A DNA stretch of 64,000 bases, taken from contig NZ_CP101161.1 of NCBI RefSeq assembly GCF_024298865.1, forward strand, positions 2,501,227 through 2,565,226, read 5' to 3'. This document shows positions 23,649 through 30,893 of this stretch, one piece after another (position 1 is the stretch's first letter; each line of letters opens with the position of its first letter). The notes beneath the pieces were generated by a model, which had not been told where the DNA came from, searched no databases, and was given only the letters and a program-made list of their open reading frames with translations. The DNA is from Halorarius halobius. GTDB lineage: Archaea > Halobacteriota > Halobacteria > Halobacteriales > Haloarculaceae. A program made the position numbers and the translations under genes.

Positions 23649-24395
23649 TTACTCCTCGCTCTCCTCGGCGAGCAGGTCCCGCTCCGCGAGCCGCTCCGCG
23701 ACGTCGTCGTCCGAGAGGTCCTCGTACTCGGCGGTCTCGACCGGGACGACGGCGACGCCGACCCCCTCCGGCGAGAGTTCGCCGTCGTTGACCGACGCGA
23801 GCGCCTCCAGCGCGAGGCCGACGCCGTCGTCGAGGCTCGCCTCGGGGTCGTAGTTGGCCTCGAGGTAGTCGTCGATTTCGCCGCGGTCCGCGCCGACCGC
23901 GAGCGCCTGCCACTCGTACGGGGTCCCCGAGGGGTCCGTCTCGAACAGGCGGGGCTCGCCGTCCTCGACGCCACCCACGAGGAGGGCGACGCCGAACGGG
24001 CGGGCGCCGCCGACCTGCGTGTACTGCTGGATGTGGTCGGTGATGTTCTTCGTCAGCGTCTCGACGCCCACCGGTTCGCCGTACCGGAGCTGGTTCACCT
24101 GCGCCTGCCGGCGGGCGAAGTCGATGAGCTGGCGGGCGTCGGCGACGTGGCCGGCGCTGGCGATGCCGACGTGGTCGTCGGCTTTGTGGAGCTTTTCGAC
24201 CGACGAAGCCTCCATCAGCGGCGAGCGCGAGCGCTTGTCGACGACGAGCACCACCCCCTCTGCCGTTCGAACGCCGATGCTGGCGGAGCCGCGCTTCACG
24301 GCTTCGCGTGCGTACTCGACCTGATAGAGGCGACCGTCCGGGGAGAAGATGGTGATTCCCCGGTCGTAGGCCTGCTGCTGCGATTGACCCTGCAT
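23649..24395 (-). CDS. psmA: Proteasome subunit alpha
   Basis: 248 residues forming the outer rings of the 20S proteasome. Characteristic N-terminus DRGITIFSPDGRLYQVEYAR, where YDR and related residues dock the PAN/Cdc48 activator. Then REAVKRGSASIGVRTAEGVV, ASAGHVADARQLIDFARRQA, and the acidic C-terminus. No catalytic Thr, as expected for alpha. Its ATG is only 2 nt after the rnp2 stop. The proteasome partner Cdc48 lies at 56 kb. Confidence 0.97.
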   Translation of the reverse strand: MQGQSQQQAYDRGITIFSPDGRLYQVEYAREAVKRGSASIGVRTAEGVVLVVDKRSRSPLMEASSVEKLHKADDHVGIASAGHVADARQLIDFARRQAQVNQLRYGEPVGVETLTKNITDHIQQYTQVGGARPFGVALLVGGVEDGEPRLFETDPSGTPYEWQALAVGADRGEIDDYLEANYDPEASLDDGVGLALEALASVNDGELSPEGVGVAVVPVETAEYEDLSDDDVAERLAERDLLAEESEE

Positions 24396-24397
24396 CG

Positions 24398-24874
24398 TTA
24401 TATGTCGAGTTCCGTGCCCCCGAGGTAGCCGTCACCGACGCGCGCGTCGACGCGGGGAGACCGAACGACGGCGCGGCGGTCGGCGTCCGCGAAGGCCACG
24501 TTTCTCTCCTCTGACGGTACCTCCGGGCTTCGTATATACTTTTCCTCACAGGCTCGCACCGTGCCCGAGACGCCCCGCACTCGGACGCCGAGCGGGTAGC
24601 CGTTCATCGCGTCGACGCAGGCGAGCGCGGCGCGTGCCCGCTCCACCTCGCCGCGCCGGGTCCGGACGACGGCGTGGCCGGTGCCGTCCGCGAACTCGAA
24701 CCCGTACACCGAGAGGTCGAGTTCGGCACTCCCCGCGTCGCCGAGCAGGCCGCGGGCCGCGGCCCACAACTCCCGCTGGAAGTCGCCCCGCGAGAGGCGA
24801 GCGTCGGGCCACGACTCCACGGCGACGCCGAGATAGCGCCACCGAGGCCGGAGATGTTTCGGGAGGTGTTTCAC
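24398..24874 (-). CDS. rnp2: Ribonuclease P protein component 2 (Pop5/Rpp14 family)
   Basis: 158 residues from a GTG at 24874 (VKHLPKHLRPRWRYLGVAVE), which matches the conserved archaeal Rnp2 N-terminus; no ATG is suitable. The core has FQRELWAAARGLLGDAGSAE and GFEFADGTGHAVVRTRRGEV, with ALACVDAMNGYPLGVRVRGV near the end and a 35-residue acidic tail. It pairs with Rnp3 in RNase P. Rnp3 is 2.2 kb upstream, separated by an MFS gene and a methyltransferase. Confidence 0.93.
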   Translation of the reverse strand: MKHLPKHLRPRWRYLGVAVESWPDARLSRGDFQRELWAAARGLLGDAGSAELDLSVYGFEFADGTGHAVVRTRRGEVERARAALACVDAMNGYPLGVRVRGVSGTVRACEEKYIRSPEVPSEERNVAFADADRRAVVRSPRVDARVGDGYLGGTELDI

Positions 24875-24917
24875 GCCCCCGAGTTCGACGCCGAGGGATT
24901 TCAACCGTTCGGACGGG

Positions 24918-26126
24918 TCAGTCCGACGGTGTGGGTGCATCGCCGGGGCTCGCGGGCGCCGTTCCACCGGCCCGGACGGGCGAGGTAGCGAGCCACAGCA
25001 CGGCGGCCACGACGGCCGTGAGGCCGCCGGCCCACGGGAGGAAGTCGACCGCTCCCATCGACTGGGCGACCGGGCCGGCGGCCAGTTTCGCCGTGCCCGA
25101 CCCCACCGAGAGGACCATCGAGACGCCCGACAACACCGTCGCCCGCCCCACGTCGTCGAGACGGTCGTTGAGGTACTGGTTCCTGATGGGTCGGGTGACC
25201 GTCGACAGGCTTCGGTTGAGGAACAGTGCGGGCACCACGAGCACCGGGAACACCGCGACGGCGGCGAACGCCAGTCCGTAGACGGGGACGAGCAGGCGGA
25301 ACACACCGCGTGCGCCCAGTCGTTCCTCGAACCAGCCGGCCGTCGAGGCGACGGCCGCCGAGACGAGTTTGAACGCGGCGTACACGACGCCGAGGCCGAC
25401 GACGGGGACCCCGACGCTCTGGAGCATCGGCTGTTCGAAGGTGCGCGTCACCGAGAACAGCGCGGCGAACAGGCCGAGGTACGCGACCACCCACCGGATG
25501 GCGGGCCGCCCGGCCTGCACCCGGAGCATCGCCAGCGCCTCCCTGACGGTGAACACCTCCTCGTCGCTCATCTCGGTGGCGACGGCGGGGAACGTGTAGA
25601 GGATGGGCAACCCGAGCAGTTGGAGAGCGGCGTTGACGAGGAACGGGAGCGCCGGGTCGACCAGATACAGCAGGGCCCCGAGGACGGCCGCCACCGCCGA
25701 AGTCGCGAGGACGACCGTACTGCCGCGGCCGTCGACGCGCGCGAACTCGTCTTCGTCACAGCAGTCGGCCAGCAGTTCGTACAGCCACGCATCGAGCGTG
25801 CCGGAGCGGAACGCCCACCCCGCCGCCCACGCGACGTGGAGCGCGAGAAACGCCGCTTGCGTCTCCAGGAAGGGGTAGGCCGCGAGCACGCCGACCCGGA
25901 GGACGACGCCGACGGCGAGGCTCCCACGGCGGCCCAGCCAGTCGCCGACGTAGCCCGTCGGCACTTCCGCCGCGACCATTCCGAACGAGAACACCGCGTA
26001 CGCGAGGCCGACGAACGCGAGGTCGAACTTCGCCTGCAGGAACACGATGGCGACCGGCAGGTAGAACCCCGCCGAGTTGGTCGCCCGGAAGGCGTAGTAG
26101 CGCCAGATGACTCCTCGGTCGGCCAT
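24918..26126 (-). CDS. MFS transporter
   Basis: 402 residues with about twelve hydrophobic helices. The loop between helices 2 and 3 carries the MFS A-motif variant GYVGDWLGRRGSLAVG. FRSGTLDAWLYELLADCCDE and a central cytoplasmic loop before VFTVREALAMLR are visible. Substrate unknown. TATA-like CATTTAGG at 26148-26155 lies about 25 bp upstream of the ATG, indicating its own promoter. It stands between the methyltransferase/rnp3 and rnp2/psmA genes, and its stop is 43 nt before rnp2, so it may also drive rnp2-psmA. Confidence 0.92.
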   Translation of the reverse strand: MADRGVIWRYYAFRATNSAGFYLPVAIVFLQAKFDLAFVGLAYAVFSFGMVAAEVPTGYVGDWLGRRGSLAVGVVLRVGVLAAYPFLETQAAFLALHVAWAAGWAFRSGTLDAWLYELLADCCDEDEFARVDGRGSTVVLATSAVAAVLGALLYLVDPALPFLVNAALQLLGLPILYTFPAVATEMSDEEVFTVREALAMLRVQAGRPAIRWVVAYLGLFAALFSVTRTFEQPMLQSVGVPVVGLGVVYAAFKLVSAAVASTAGWFEERLGARGVFRLLVPVYGLAFAAVAVFPVLVVPALFLNRSLSTVTRPIRNQYLNDRLDDVGRATVLSGVSMVLSVGSGTAKLAAGPVAQSMGAVDFLPWAGGLTAVVAAVLWLATSPVRAGGTAPASPGDAPTPSD

Positions 26127-26325
26127 TACGGGTGATGGTACGAATGCCGCCTAAATGGTAGTTTCCTGAATCTGACTTGTGTACGGTCGGATACATTACT
26201 GCGATTTTGTAGTCCGTCCAACAGGAGAGGGAGGCGTCGGCGTGGCCTGACGACCTCGGGAGTTCGTTTCAGGCCGTTCGGGCGTGCACTTCACGCGTCG
26301 AAAACGCGGTTCGGGGTTGATACCG

Positions 26326-26439
26326 ATGGAGGCCGTCGACCCGTGTGTCGTGTTGTTCCAGCGCACCCTCATGTTCGCGTACGGCACCGCGGTCGTGTTC
26401 ACCGTCCTCGTGGTGCTCGGACTGCTCGCGGGGGCCTGA
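26326..26439 (+). CDS. Putative 37-residue single-helix membrane protein
   Basis: ATG-initiated frame MEAVDPCVVLFQRTLMFAYG followed by a strongly hydrophobic stretch TAVVFTVLVVLGLLAGA. The stop is 1 nt before the convergent methyltransferase stop, so the frame uses the available space exactly. It lies alone on this strand. Small single-span proteins are common in haloarchaea, but no homologue is recognised and it could be chance. Confidence 0.45.
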   Translation: MEAVDPCVVLFQRTLMFAYGTAVVFTVLVVLGLLAGA

Positions 26440-26440
26440 C

Positions 26441-27055
26441 TCAGACGGCCCGCTCCGCGACGAGCACGCCCACCTGCTCGTGGACCATCTCGACGGCGGT
26501 GAGTGCGAACCCGCTGTCGGTCAGCGCGTCCGCGAGCACGCCCACGGTCGAGGGGTCGTCGACTTCGGGACTGTAGAACGGCTCCTCGGGGTCCGGTTCG
26601 CCGAAGAACATCACGTCCCCGAGCACGAATCTCCGGGCGCCGAGGTCGGCGATGACCTCGATGGCCTCCCGCTTCTCCCCGTCGGAGAGGTGGTGCATGG
26701 CGAAGTTCGAGACCACCACGTCGACCGGCTCCGCGACCTGCGGGTCGCGGAACTCGCCGTACTCGAACGCGACGTTCTCGAGGCCCGCGGCGGCGGCCTT
26801 CTCGCGGGCCTGCTCCATCATCCCCTCGCTGATGTCGCGGCCGAGCACCCGGCCGGCGTCCGCCGCGAGCGCGAGGCCGATGGCGCCCGTTCCACAGCCG
26901 AGGTCCAGCACCGTCTCCTCGCCGGTCAGCCCGTCGCGCGCGTGGTCGACGACGAGCGACGCACACGCTTTGTACTCGGTGCTGTCCTGCGCTTCGTCGT
27001 ACTCGGCGGCGGACTCGTCGAACCGTGTGGCGTGTTCCTCAACCGTTCTCTTCAT
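26441..27055 (-). CDS. SAM-dependent methyltransferase
   Basis: 204 residues, class I Rossmann fold. From MKRTVEEHATRFDESAAEYD, motif I is VLDLGCGTGAIGLALA, followed by acidic VLGRDISEGMMEQAREKA, VDVVVSNFAMHHLSDGEKRE (motif IV/post-region) and LGDVMFFGEPD. The substrate is unknown. The start overlaps the rnp3 3' end by 17 nt, a coupling seen in several haloarchaea. A role on RNA is tempting given RNase P neighbours, but the fold looks like a small-molecule/UbiE-type enzyme. Confidence 0.9.
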   Translation of the reverse strand: MKRTVEEHATRFDESAAEYDEAQDSTEYKACASLVVDHARDGLTGEETVLDLGCGTGAIGLALAADAGRVLGRDISEGMMEQAREKAAAAGLENVAFEYGEFRDPQVAEPVDVVVSNFAMHHLSDGEKREAIEVIADLGARRFVLGDVMFFGEPDPEEPFYSPEVDDPSTVGVLADALTDSGFALTAVEMVHEQVGVLVAERAV

Positions 27056-27743
27056 GGGTGTCCAGTCGGACCCCCGACTCCAAGAACGCCTCGCTCGTCC
27101 GCTCGCGGTTGCGCGCCGCGAGTCGTCCCCACTCGCGGAGCCCCTCACGCAGTTGCTCGGCGTCGAACCCCACCTGCTCGCCCACGGCCACCAGTTCCCG
27201 CGGGGCCCGCATCTGGAGATGCGACGTCGGGTCGCCGCTGACGACGAAGGGAACGTCGTACGTCTCCACGAGTTCGCGGAGTTTCCGGAGCCCCTGGATG
27301 GCCCGGACGCGGGTGCCCCCCTCCGCGCGGAGGACGCGCCCGAGGTTGAACTCCAGTCTGACGCCGTTGTCGGCGGCGGCCTTCGCGAGGACGTGGTTCA
27401 CGTCCCCGTCGTCGCGCATCGGATGCGCGAGCACGTCCACCTTCGGCTGTTCGCAGGCGAACCGGTTCAGGTCGGGGTCGCCCCCGTGGACGACCAGGAG
27501 GGTGCGCTCCTCGCGGTAGCGGTCGATGAGGCCGGCCGCCTGCGAGCGGTCGTCGGTCCGGAGTTCGATGCCGGCCACCACGTCCACGCCGTAGGCGTCG
27601 GCCACCTCGCCTGCGTCGTAGTCGGCCTGCCGGTCGCCGTGGTTGCGGACGACGACCCCCTCGAAGCCGTACTCGCTCGCTGTCAGGGCGTGGCGTGCGA
27701 CCGTCGCGTCGCCGTCGGGATGCGCGTGGACGGCCTCGTACAT
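27039..27743 (-). CDS. rnp3: Ribonuclease P protein component 3 (Rpp30 family)
   Basis: 234 residues, TIM-barrel-like (PHP-related) subunit. N-terminus MYEAVHAHPDGDATVARHAL, then GFEGVVVRNHGDR, VVAGIELRTDD, LLVVHGGDPDLNRFACEQPK, VDVLAHPMRDDGDVNHVLAK, and VRLEFNLGRVLRAEGG. The PFVVSGDPTSHLQMRAPREL block is highly typical. It works with Rnp2 on the RNase P RNA. The RNA itself is not in the window. Confidence 0.95.
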   Translation of the reverse strand: MYEAVHAHPDGDATVARHALTASEYGFEGVVVRNHGDRQADYDAGEVADAYGVDVVAGIELRTDDRSQAAGLIDRYREERTLLVVHGGDPDLNRFACEQPKVDVLAHPMRDDGDVNHVLAKAAADNGVRLEFNLGRVLRAEGGTRVRAIQGLRKLRELVETYDVPFVVSGDPTSHLQMRAPRELVAVGEQVGFDAEQLREGLREWGRLAARNRERTSEAFLESGVRLDTHEENG

Positions 27744-27794
27744 GCCCGTCGAATGGGGGGGCCGGCCCTTCCCGCTGTCGGTCCCCCGGTGGCG

Positions 27795-28607
27795 TCAGTA
27801 CACCTCCTCGAGGAACTCGCGGATGGCGGCGTTCGCGGCTTCGGGGTTCTCCAGGTTCGAGGAGTGGCCGGCCTCGGGAATCGGCTCCAGACGCGCGTTC
27901 GGCATCGCGTCGACCGTGGCCTCGGCTTCGGCCATCTCGATGGAGACGTCCTCCTCGCCGTGGACCGCCAGCGTCGGCACCTCGATGTCGCCGGCCTCGT
28001 CGGTGAAATCGGGGCGGTGGAGCCACGACGAGGTCTCTTGGTAGACGGCCTCGCCGGGGTAGGTGAGCCAGCGGTCGACCCACGCCTCGACGAGGTCGGG
28101 CCGTTCGGCGATGGTCGTCTGCCCGAACAGCAGTTGCTTCACCACGTCCGCGAGGTCGGTGGGCACCTGTCCGGCCGCGCGCGTCTGCTCTATCATCTCC
28201 CCGTACTGCTGTTGGTCGGCCTCGGAGTGCGCCGTCGCCTGCGAGTCGACGAGCACCAGTCCGTCGACTCGCTCGGGGTAGCGGTCCGCGAACCGGAGCG
28301 CCATGAACCCGCCCATCGACATCCCAGCGAGCACACAGGAGTCGATGTCGTGGGCGTCGAGCACTGCCGCGCAGTCGTCCGCGAGGGTCCAGAGGTCGTA
28401 CTCGTCGGCGTAGCGGTCGGTGCGGGCCCGCAGGTCGTAGGCGAGACACCGGTAGTCGTCCGATAGGGCCTCCAGTTGCGGTGCGAACATCGTCCGGTCC
28501 ATCAGCGTCCCGTGGGCGAACACGACGGCCGGTCCGTCGCCGCGCTCGTCGGTCACGCTGTGGGCGCGCTCGCGGTACATCGCCGTTCCCCTGTCGCTCG
28601 GTGACAT
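27795..28607 (-). CDS. Alpha/beta hydrolase
   Basis: 270 residues. The oxyanion strand is AVVFAHGTLMDRTMFAPQLE, the nucleophile elbow LAGMSMGGFMALRFA (Ser), and the acid/His near VHGEEDVSIE and IPEAGHSSNLENPEAAN. The cap region lies at about residues 135-195. Closest in style to 3-oxoadipate enol-lactonase-like esterases, but the substrate is unknown. The start at 28607 is supported by a TATA (GCTATAAGC) 31 bp upstream; an ATG at 28580 is an alternative. Divergent from dacZ. Confidence 0.9.
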   Translation of the reverse strand: MSPSDRGTAMYRERAHSVTDERGDGPAVVFAHGTLMDRTMFAPQLEALSDDYRCLAYDLRARTDRYADEYDLWTLADDCAAVLDAHDIDSCVLAGMSMGGFMALRFADRYPERVDGLVLVDSQATAHSEADQQQYGEMIEQTRAAGQVPTDLADVVKQLLFGQTTIAERPDLVEAWVDRWLTYPGEAVYQETSSWLHRPDFTDEAGDIEVPTLAVHGEEDVSIEMAEAEATVDAMPNARLEPIPEAGHSSNLENPEAANAAIREFLEEVY

Positions 28608-28633
28608 GACACACCGGCGTACCACCGCCGGGT

Positions 28634-28642
28634 GCTTATAGC
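28634..28642 (-). promoter_or_regulatory. TATA element of the alpha/beta hydrolase gene
   Basis: GCTATAAGC on the minus strand, centred about 31 bp before the ATG at 28607. Confidence 0.6.
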
Positions 28643-28734
28643 TACGTTCGACCGAGTCCGCGGGGATGACGGGCGCAAGACGGCCGCACGACTGCCCACA
28701 AACCTTTTTCTTGTCGGCTGAATTGATAGGAGTA

Positions 28735-29544
28735 ATGGCCGACCTCCGTGAGCTGCTGGGTGGTATCGTCGACGACGTCGACGCGCTGTGTCTGTTCTCG
28801 CCCAGCAGTTCGTACTTCGAGTCGATGACCGACGCGGAGGTGCCCGTCGTGGTCGTCGCCGGCGAGAACGGCGTCGACGCCGAGGAGTTCGTCGAGCTAC
28901 CGCTGGAGTTCACCGACGTGCGCGAGCGCATCCGGTTCGGACTCGAGGGAGCCCTCGACAACGGCTACATCGGGGAGGAAGACGTCGTCGCCTGCGCGGT
29001 GACGATGTTCGACGAGGGCATCGACACGGTGACCCGCGTGAAGGCCGCGGAGTTCACCCACTCCGGCATCTACGAGCTGTTCGCGGACTCCCGGGCGGAC
29101 CCCGGAGTCATCCGCGACGTGTTCGAGGTCGCCATCGAACTCGGGAAGAAGGGACAGAAGGGCAAGCAGGTGGGCGCGCTGTTCGTGGTCGGCGACGCGG
29201 GGAAAGTGATGAACAAGTCCCGGCCGCTGAGCTACAATCCGTTCGAGAAGAGCCACGTCCACGTCGGCGACCCCATCGTGAACGTCATGCTGAAGGAGTT
29301 CTCGCGGCTCGACGGCGCGTTCGTCATCAGCGACTCGGGGAAGATAGTCAGCGCGTACCGCTATCTCGAACCCAGCGCCGAGGGGACGGACATCCCGAAG
29401 GGGCTGGGCGCGCGGCACATGGCCGCCGCGGCCATCACCCGGGACACGAACGCCGTCTCCATCGTCCTCTCGGAGTCCGATAGCCTCGTGCGCGCCTTCC
29501 AGGGCGGGGAACTGGTGTTGGAACTCGACCCGGAGGAGTACTGA
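28735..29544 (+). CDS. dacZ: Diadenylate cyclase DacZ (c-di-AMP synthase)
   Basis: 269 residues. The N-terminal domain (residues 1-120, MADLRELLGGIVDDVDALCL) is specific to archaeal DacZ. The C-terminal DAC domain shows GKKGKQVGALFVVGDAGKVM, DGAFVISDSGKIVSAYRYLE with the catalytic D-G-A, and KGLGARHMAAAAITRDTNAV with the R-H pair, then VSIVLSESDSLVRAFQGGEL. It makes cyclic di-AMP from two ATP. c-di-AMP controls osmotic homeostasis in bacteria, and DacZ is reported as the haloarchaeal synthase. One nucleotide separates its stop from the MscS-type channel gene. Confidence 0.94.
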   Translation: MADLRELLGGIVDDVDALCLFSPSSSYFESMTDAEVPVVVVAGENGVDAEEFVELPLEFTDVRERIRFGLEGALDNGYIGEEDVVACAVTMFDEGIDTVTRVKAAEFTHSGIYELFADSRADPGVIRDVFEVAIELGKKGQKGKQVGALFVVGDAGKVMNKSRPLSYNPFEKSHVHVGDPIVNVMLKEFSRLDGAFVISDSGKIVSAYRYLEPSAEGTDIPKGLGARHMAAAAITRDTNAVSIVLSESDSLVRAFQGGELVLELDPEEY

Positions 29545-29545
29545 G

Positions 29546-30346
29546 ATGCTACTCGCCCAGGTCGACGCGTTCGTCTCGACGCTCGAACGCCTCCTCACCG
29601 ACCAGTTGCGGCTGTTCGGCAGTATCCTCGTGTTCGTGTTCGCCGTCCTCGTCGGACTGCTGGTTCGCCGGTACGTCCACCGCTTGCTGGACGGGTTCGA
29701 CGTGCCCGAAGCCGTCGAGGGGACGCCGTTCGAGCGGACCGCCCAGCGGCTCGGCACCTCCACGGTCGGTCTGCTGTCGAACCTCAGCGGGCTGTTCGTC
29801 GTCGCCGTCGGCGGCATCATCGCGCTCCGCCTGACGCAGGCGCTTCCGGCCGGCCTGCTCTCGCAGGGGCTCACCGACTTCCTCAAGGAGGTGTTCGTCG
29901 CCGTCATCGTGCTCATCGTCGGTATCATCACCGGCGACAAGGCCGACCTCTACATCCGCGAACAGCTCAAGAGCGTCAAGGTCCCCGAAATCAGCCTGTT
30001 CCCGCGGCTCGTCAAGTACTTCATCTTCTACGTCGCCGCGGTCATCGCGCTCGACCAGCTCGGCGTCGCGGTGACCGCCCTGCTCGTGTTGCTGGCGGCG
30101 TACGCGTTCGGTCTGCTGTTCGTCGGCGCCATCGCCACGAAGGACCTGCTCGTGTCGGCCGCGGCGGGCATCTACCTCCTGCTTTCGGAGCCGTACGCCA
30201 TCGGGGACGAGGTGGAAATCGACGACAGACGCGGCATCGTCCAGGAGGTCGATACGTTCGTCACGCGCATCGAGAGCGACGGCGAGGAGTACGTCATCCC
30301 GAACCGCCGGGTGTTCAAACAGGGCGTCGTCGTCGTCCGCGAGTAG
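29546..30346 (+). CDS. MscS-type mechanosensitive ion channel protein
   Basis: 266 residues. Helices at about 20-40, 75-100, 110-130, 150-170 and 175-195. ALLVLLAAYAFGLLFVGAIA and TKDLLVSAAAGIYLLLSEPY are pore-helix-like, followed by the beta domain YAIGDEVEIDDRRGIVQEVD and TFVTRIESDGEEYVIPNRRV. This order (TM3-like helix, then G-D-x-V-x-I and V-x-x-I-x-x-R-x-T-x-I/I-P-N) defines MscS. It is shorter than classical MscS after the beta domain. It sits directly after dacZ, suggesting c-di-AMP and turgor control are linked. Confidence 0.9.
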   Translation: MLLAQVDAFVSTLERLLTDQLRLFGSILVFVFAVLVGLLVRRYVHRLLDGFDVPEAVEGTPFERTAQRLGTSTVGLLSNLSGLFVVAVGGIIALRLTQALPAGLLSQGLTDFLKEVFVAVIVLIVGIITGDKADLYIREQLKSVKVPEISLFPRLVKYFIFYVAAVIALDQLGVAVTALLVLLAAYAFGLLFVGAIATKDLLVSAAAGIYLLLSEPYAIGDEVEIDDRRGIVQEVDTFVTRIESDGEEYVIPNRRVFKQGVVVVRE

Positions 30347-30862
30347 TCACGTCACCGTCCGGTCGACGGGTTCGGCGGGCACGCCTGCCCACGTCTCGCC
30401 GGCGGGCACGTCCTCGGTGACCAGCGAGTTGGCCGCCACCTGCGCTTCCGCGCCGATTTCGACGCCCGGGAGGACGATGGCGCCCGCGCCTATCATCGCG
30501 CGCTCGCCGACGACCACGTCGCCGAGTCGGTACTCGTCCTGCAGGAACTCGTGGGCCAGCAGGGTGGCGTCGTAGCCGACGATGCAGTGGTCCTCCAGTC
30601 GGATGCGTTCGGGCCAGAACACGTCCGGGGTGGCCTCCAGCCCCCACGAGACGCCCTCGCCGACGGTGACGCCGAGGCGGCGGAGCGCCCAGTTCTTCAC
30701 CCGGAGGGAGGGTGCGAGACGCGCGACGAGGACGAACAGGTAGTTGTAGACGATGCGCGGGACGGACTTCTCGTCGGTCCACGACCACAGCGAGTTGCGC
30801 GGCCCCTCGGTCGGGTAGCGCTCGATGCGGTCGAACCGCGTGCCGTCGTCCTCGTCGGTCAC
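30347..30862 (-). CDS. Hexapeptide-repeat acyltransferase
   Basis: 171 residues with a left-handed beta-helix at about residues 65-160. The hexapeptide pattern is visible in LEDHCIVGYDATLLAHEFLQ, VVGERAMIGAGAIVLPGVEI and GAEAQVAANSLVTEDVPAGE, ending TWAGVPAEPV, which resembles the C-termini of maltose/galactoside acetyltransferases. A catalytic His candidate is in L-L-A-H-E-F. The N-terminal SVPRIVYNYLFVLVARLAPS is a helical region. Acceptor unknown; sugar or lipid is possible. Stop abuts that of the MscS gene. Confidence 0.85.
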   Translation of the reverse strand: MTDEDDGTRFDRIERYPTEGPRNSLWSWTDEKSVPRIVYNYLFVLVARLAPSLRVKNWALRRLGVTVGEGVSWGLEATPDVFWPERIRLEDHCIVGYDATLLAHEFLQDEYRLGDVVVGERAMIGAGAIVLPGVEIGAEAQVAANSLVTEDVPAGETWAGVPAEPVDRTVT

Positions 30863-30893
30863 GTCCGGTGGTACCTCGCGGGAGGGTTTGAAC

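Noticed and set aside
28580-28607. Downstream ATG (28580) as start of the alpha/beta hydrolase
   Set aside because: A TATA element 31 bp upstream of 28607 better supports the longer start, although the shorter one cannot be excluded.
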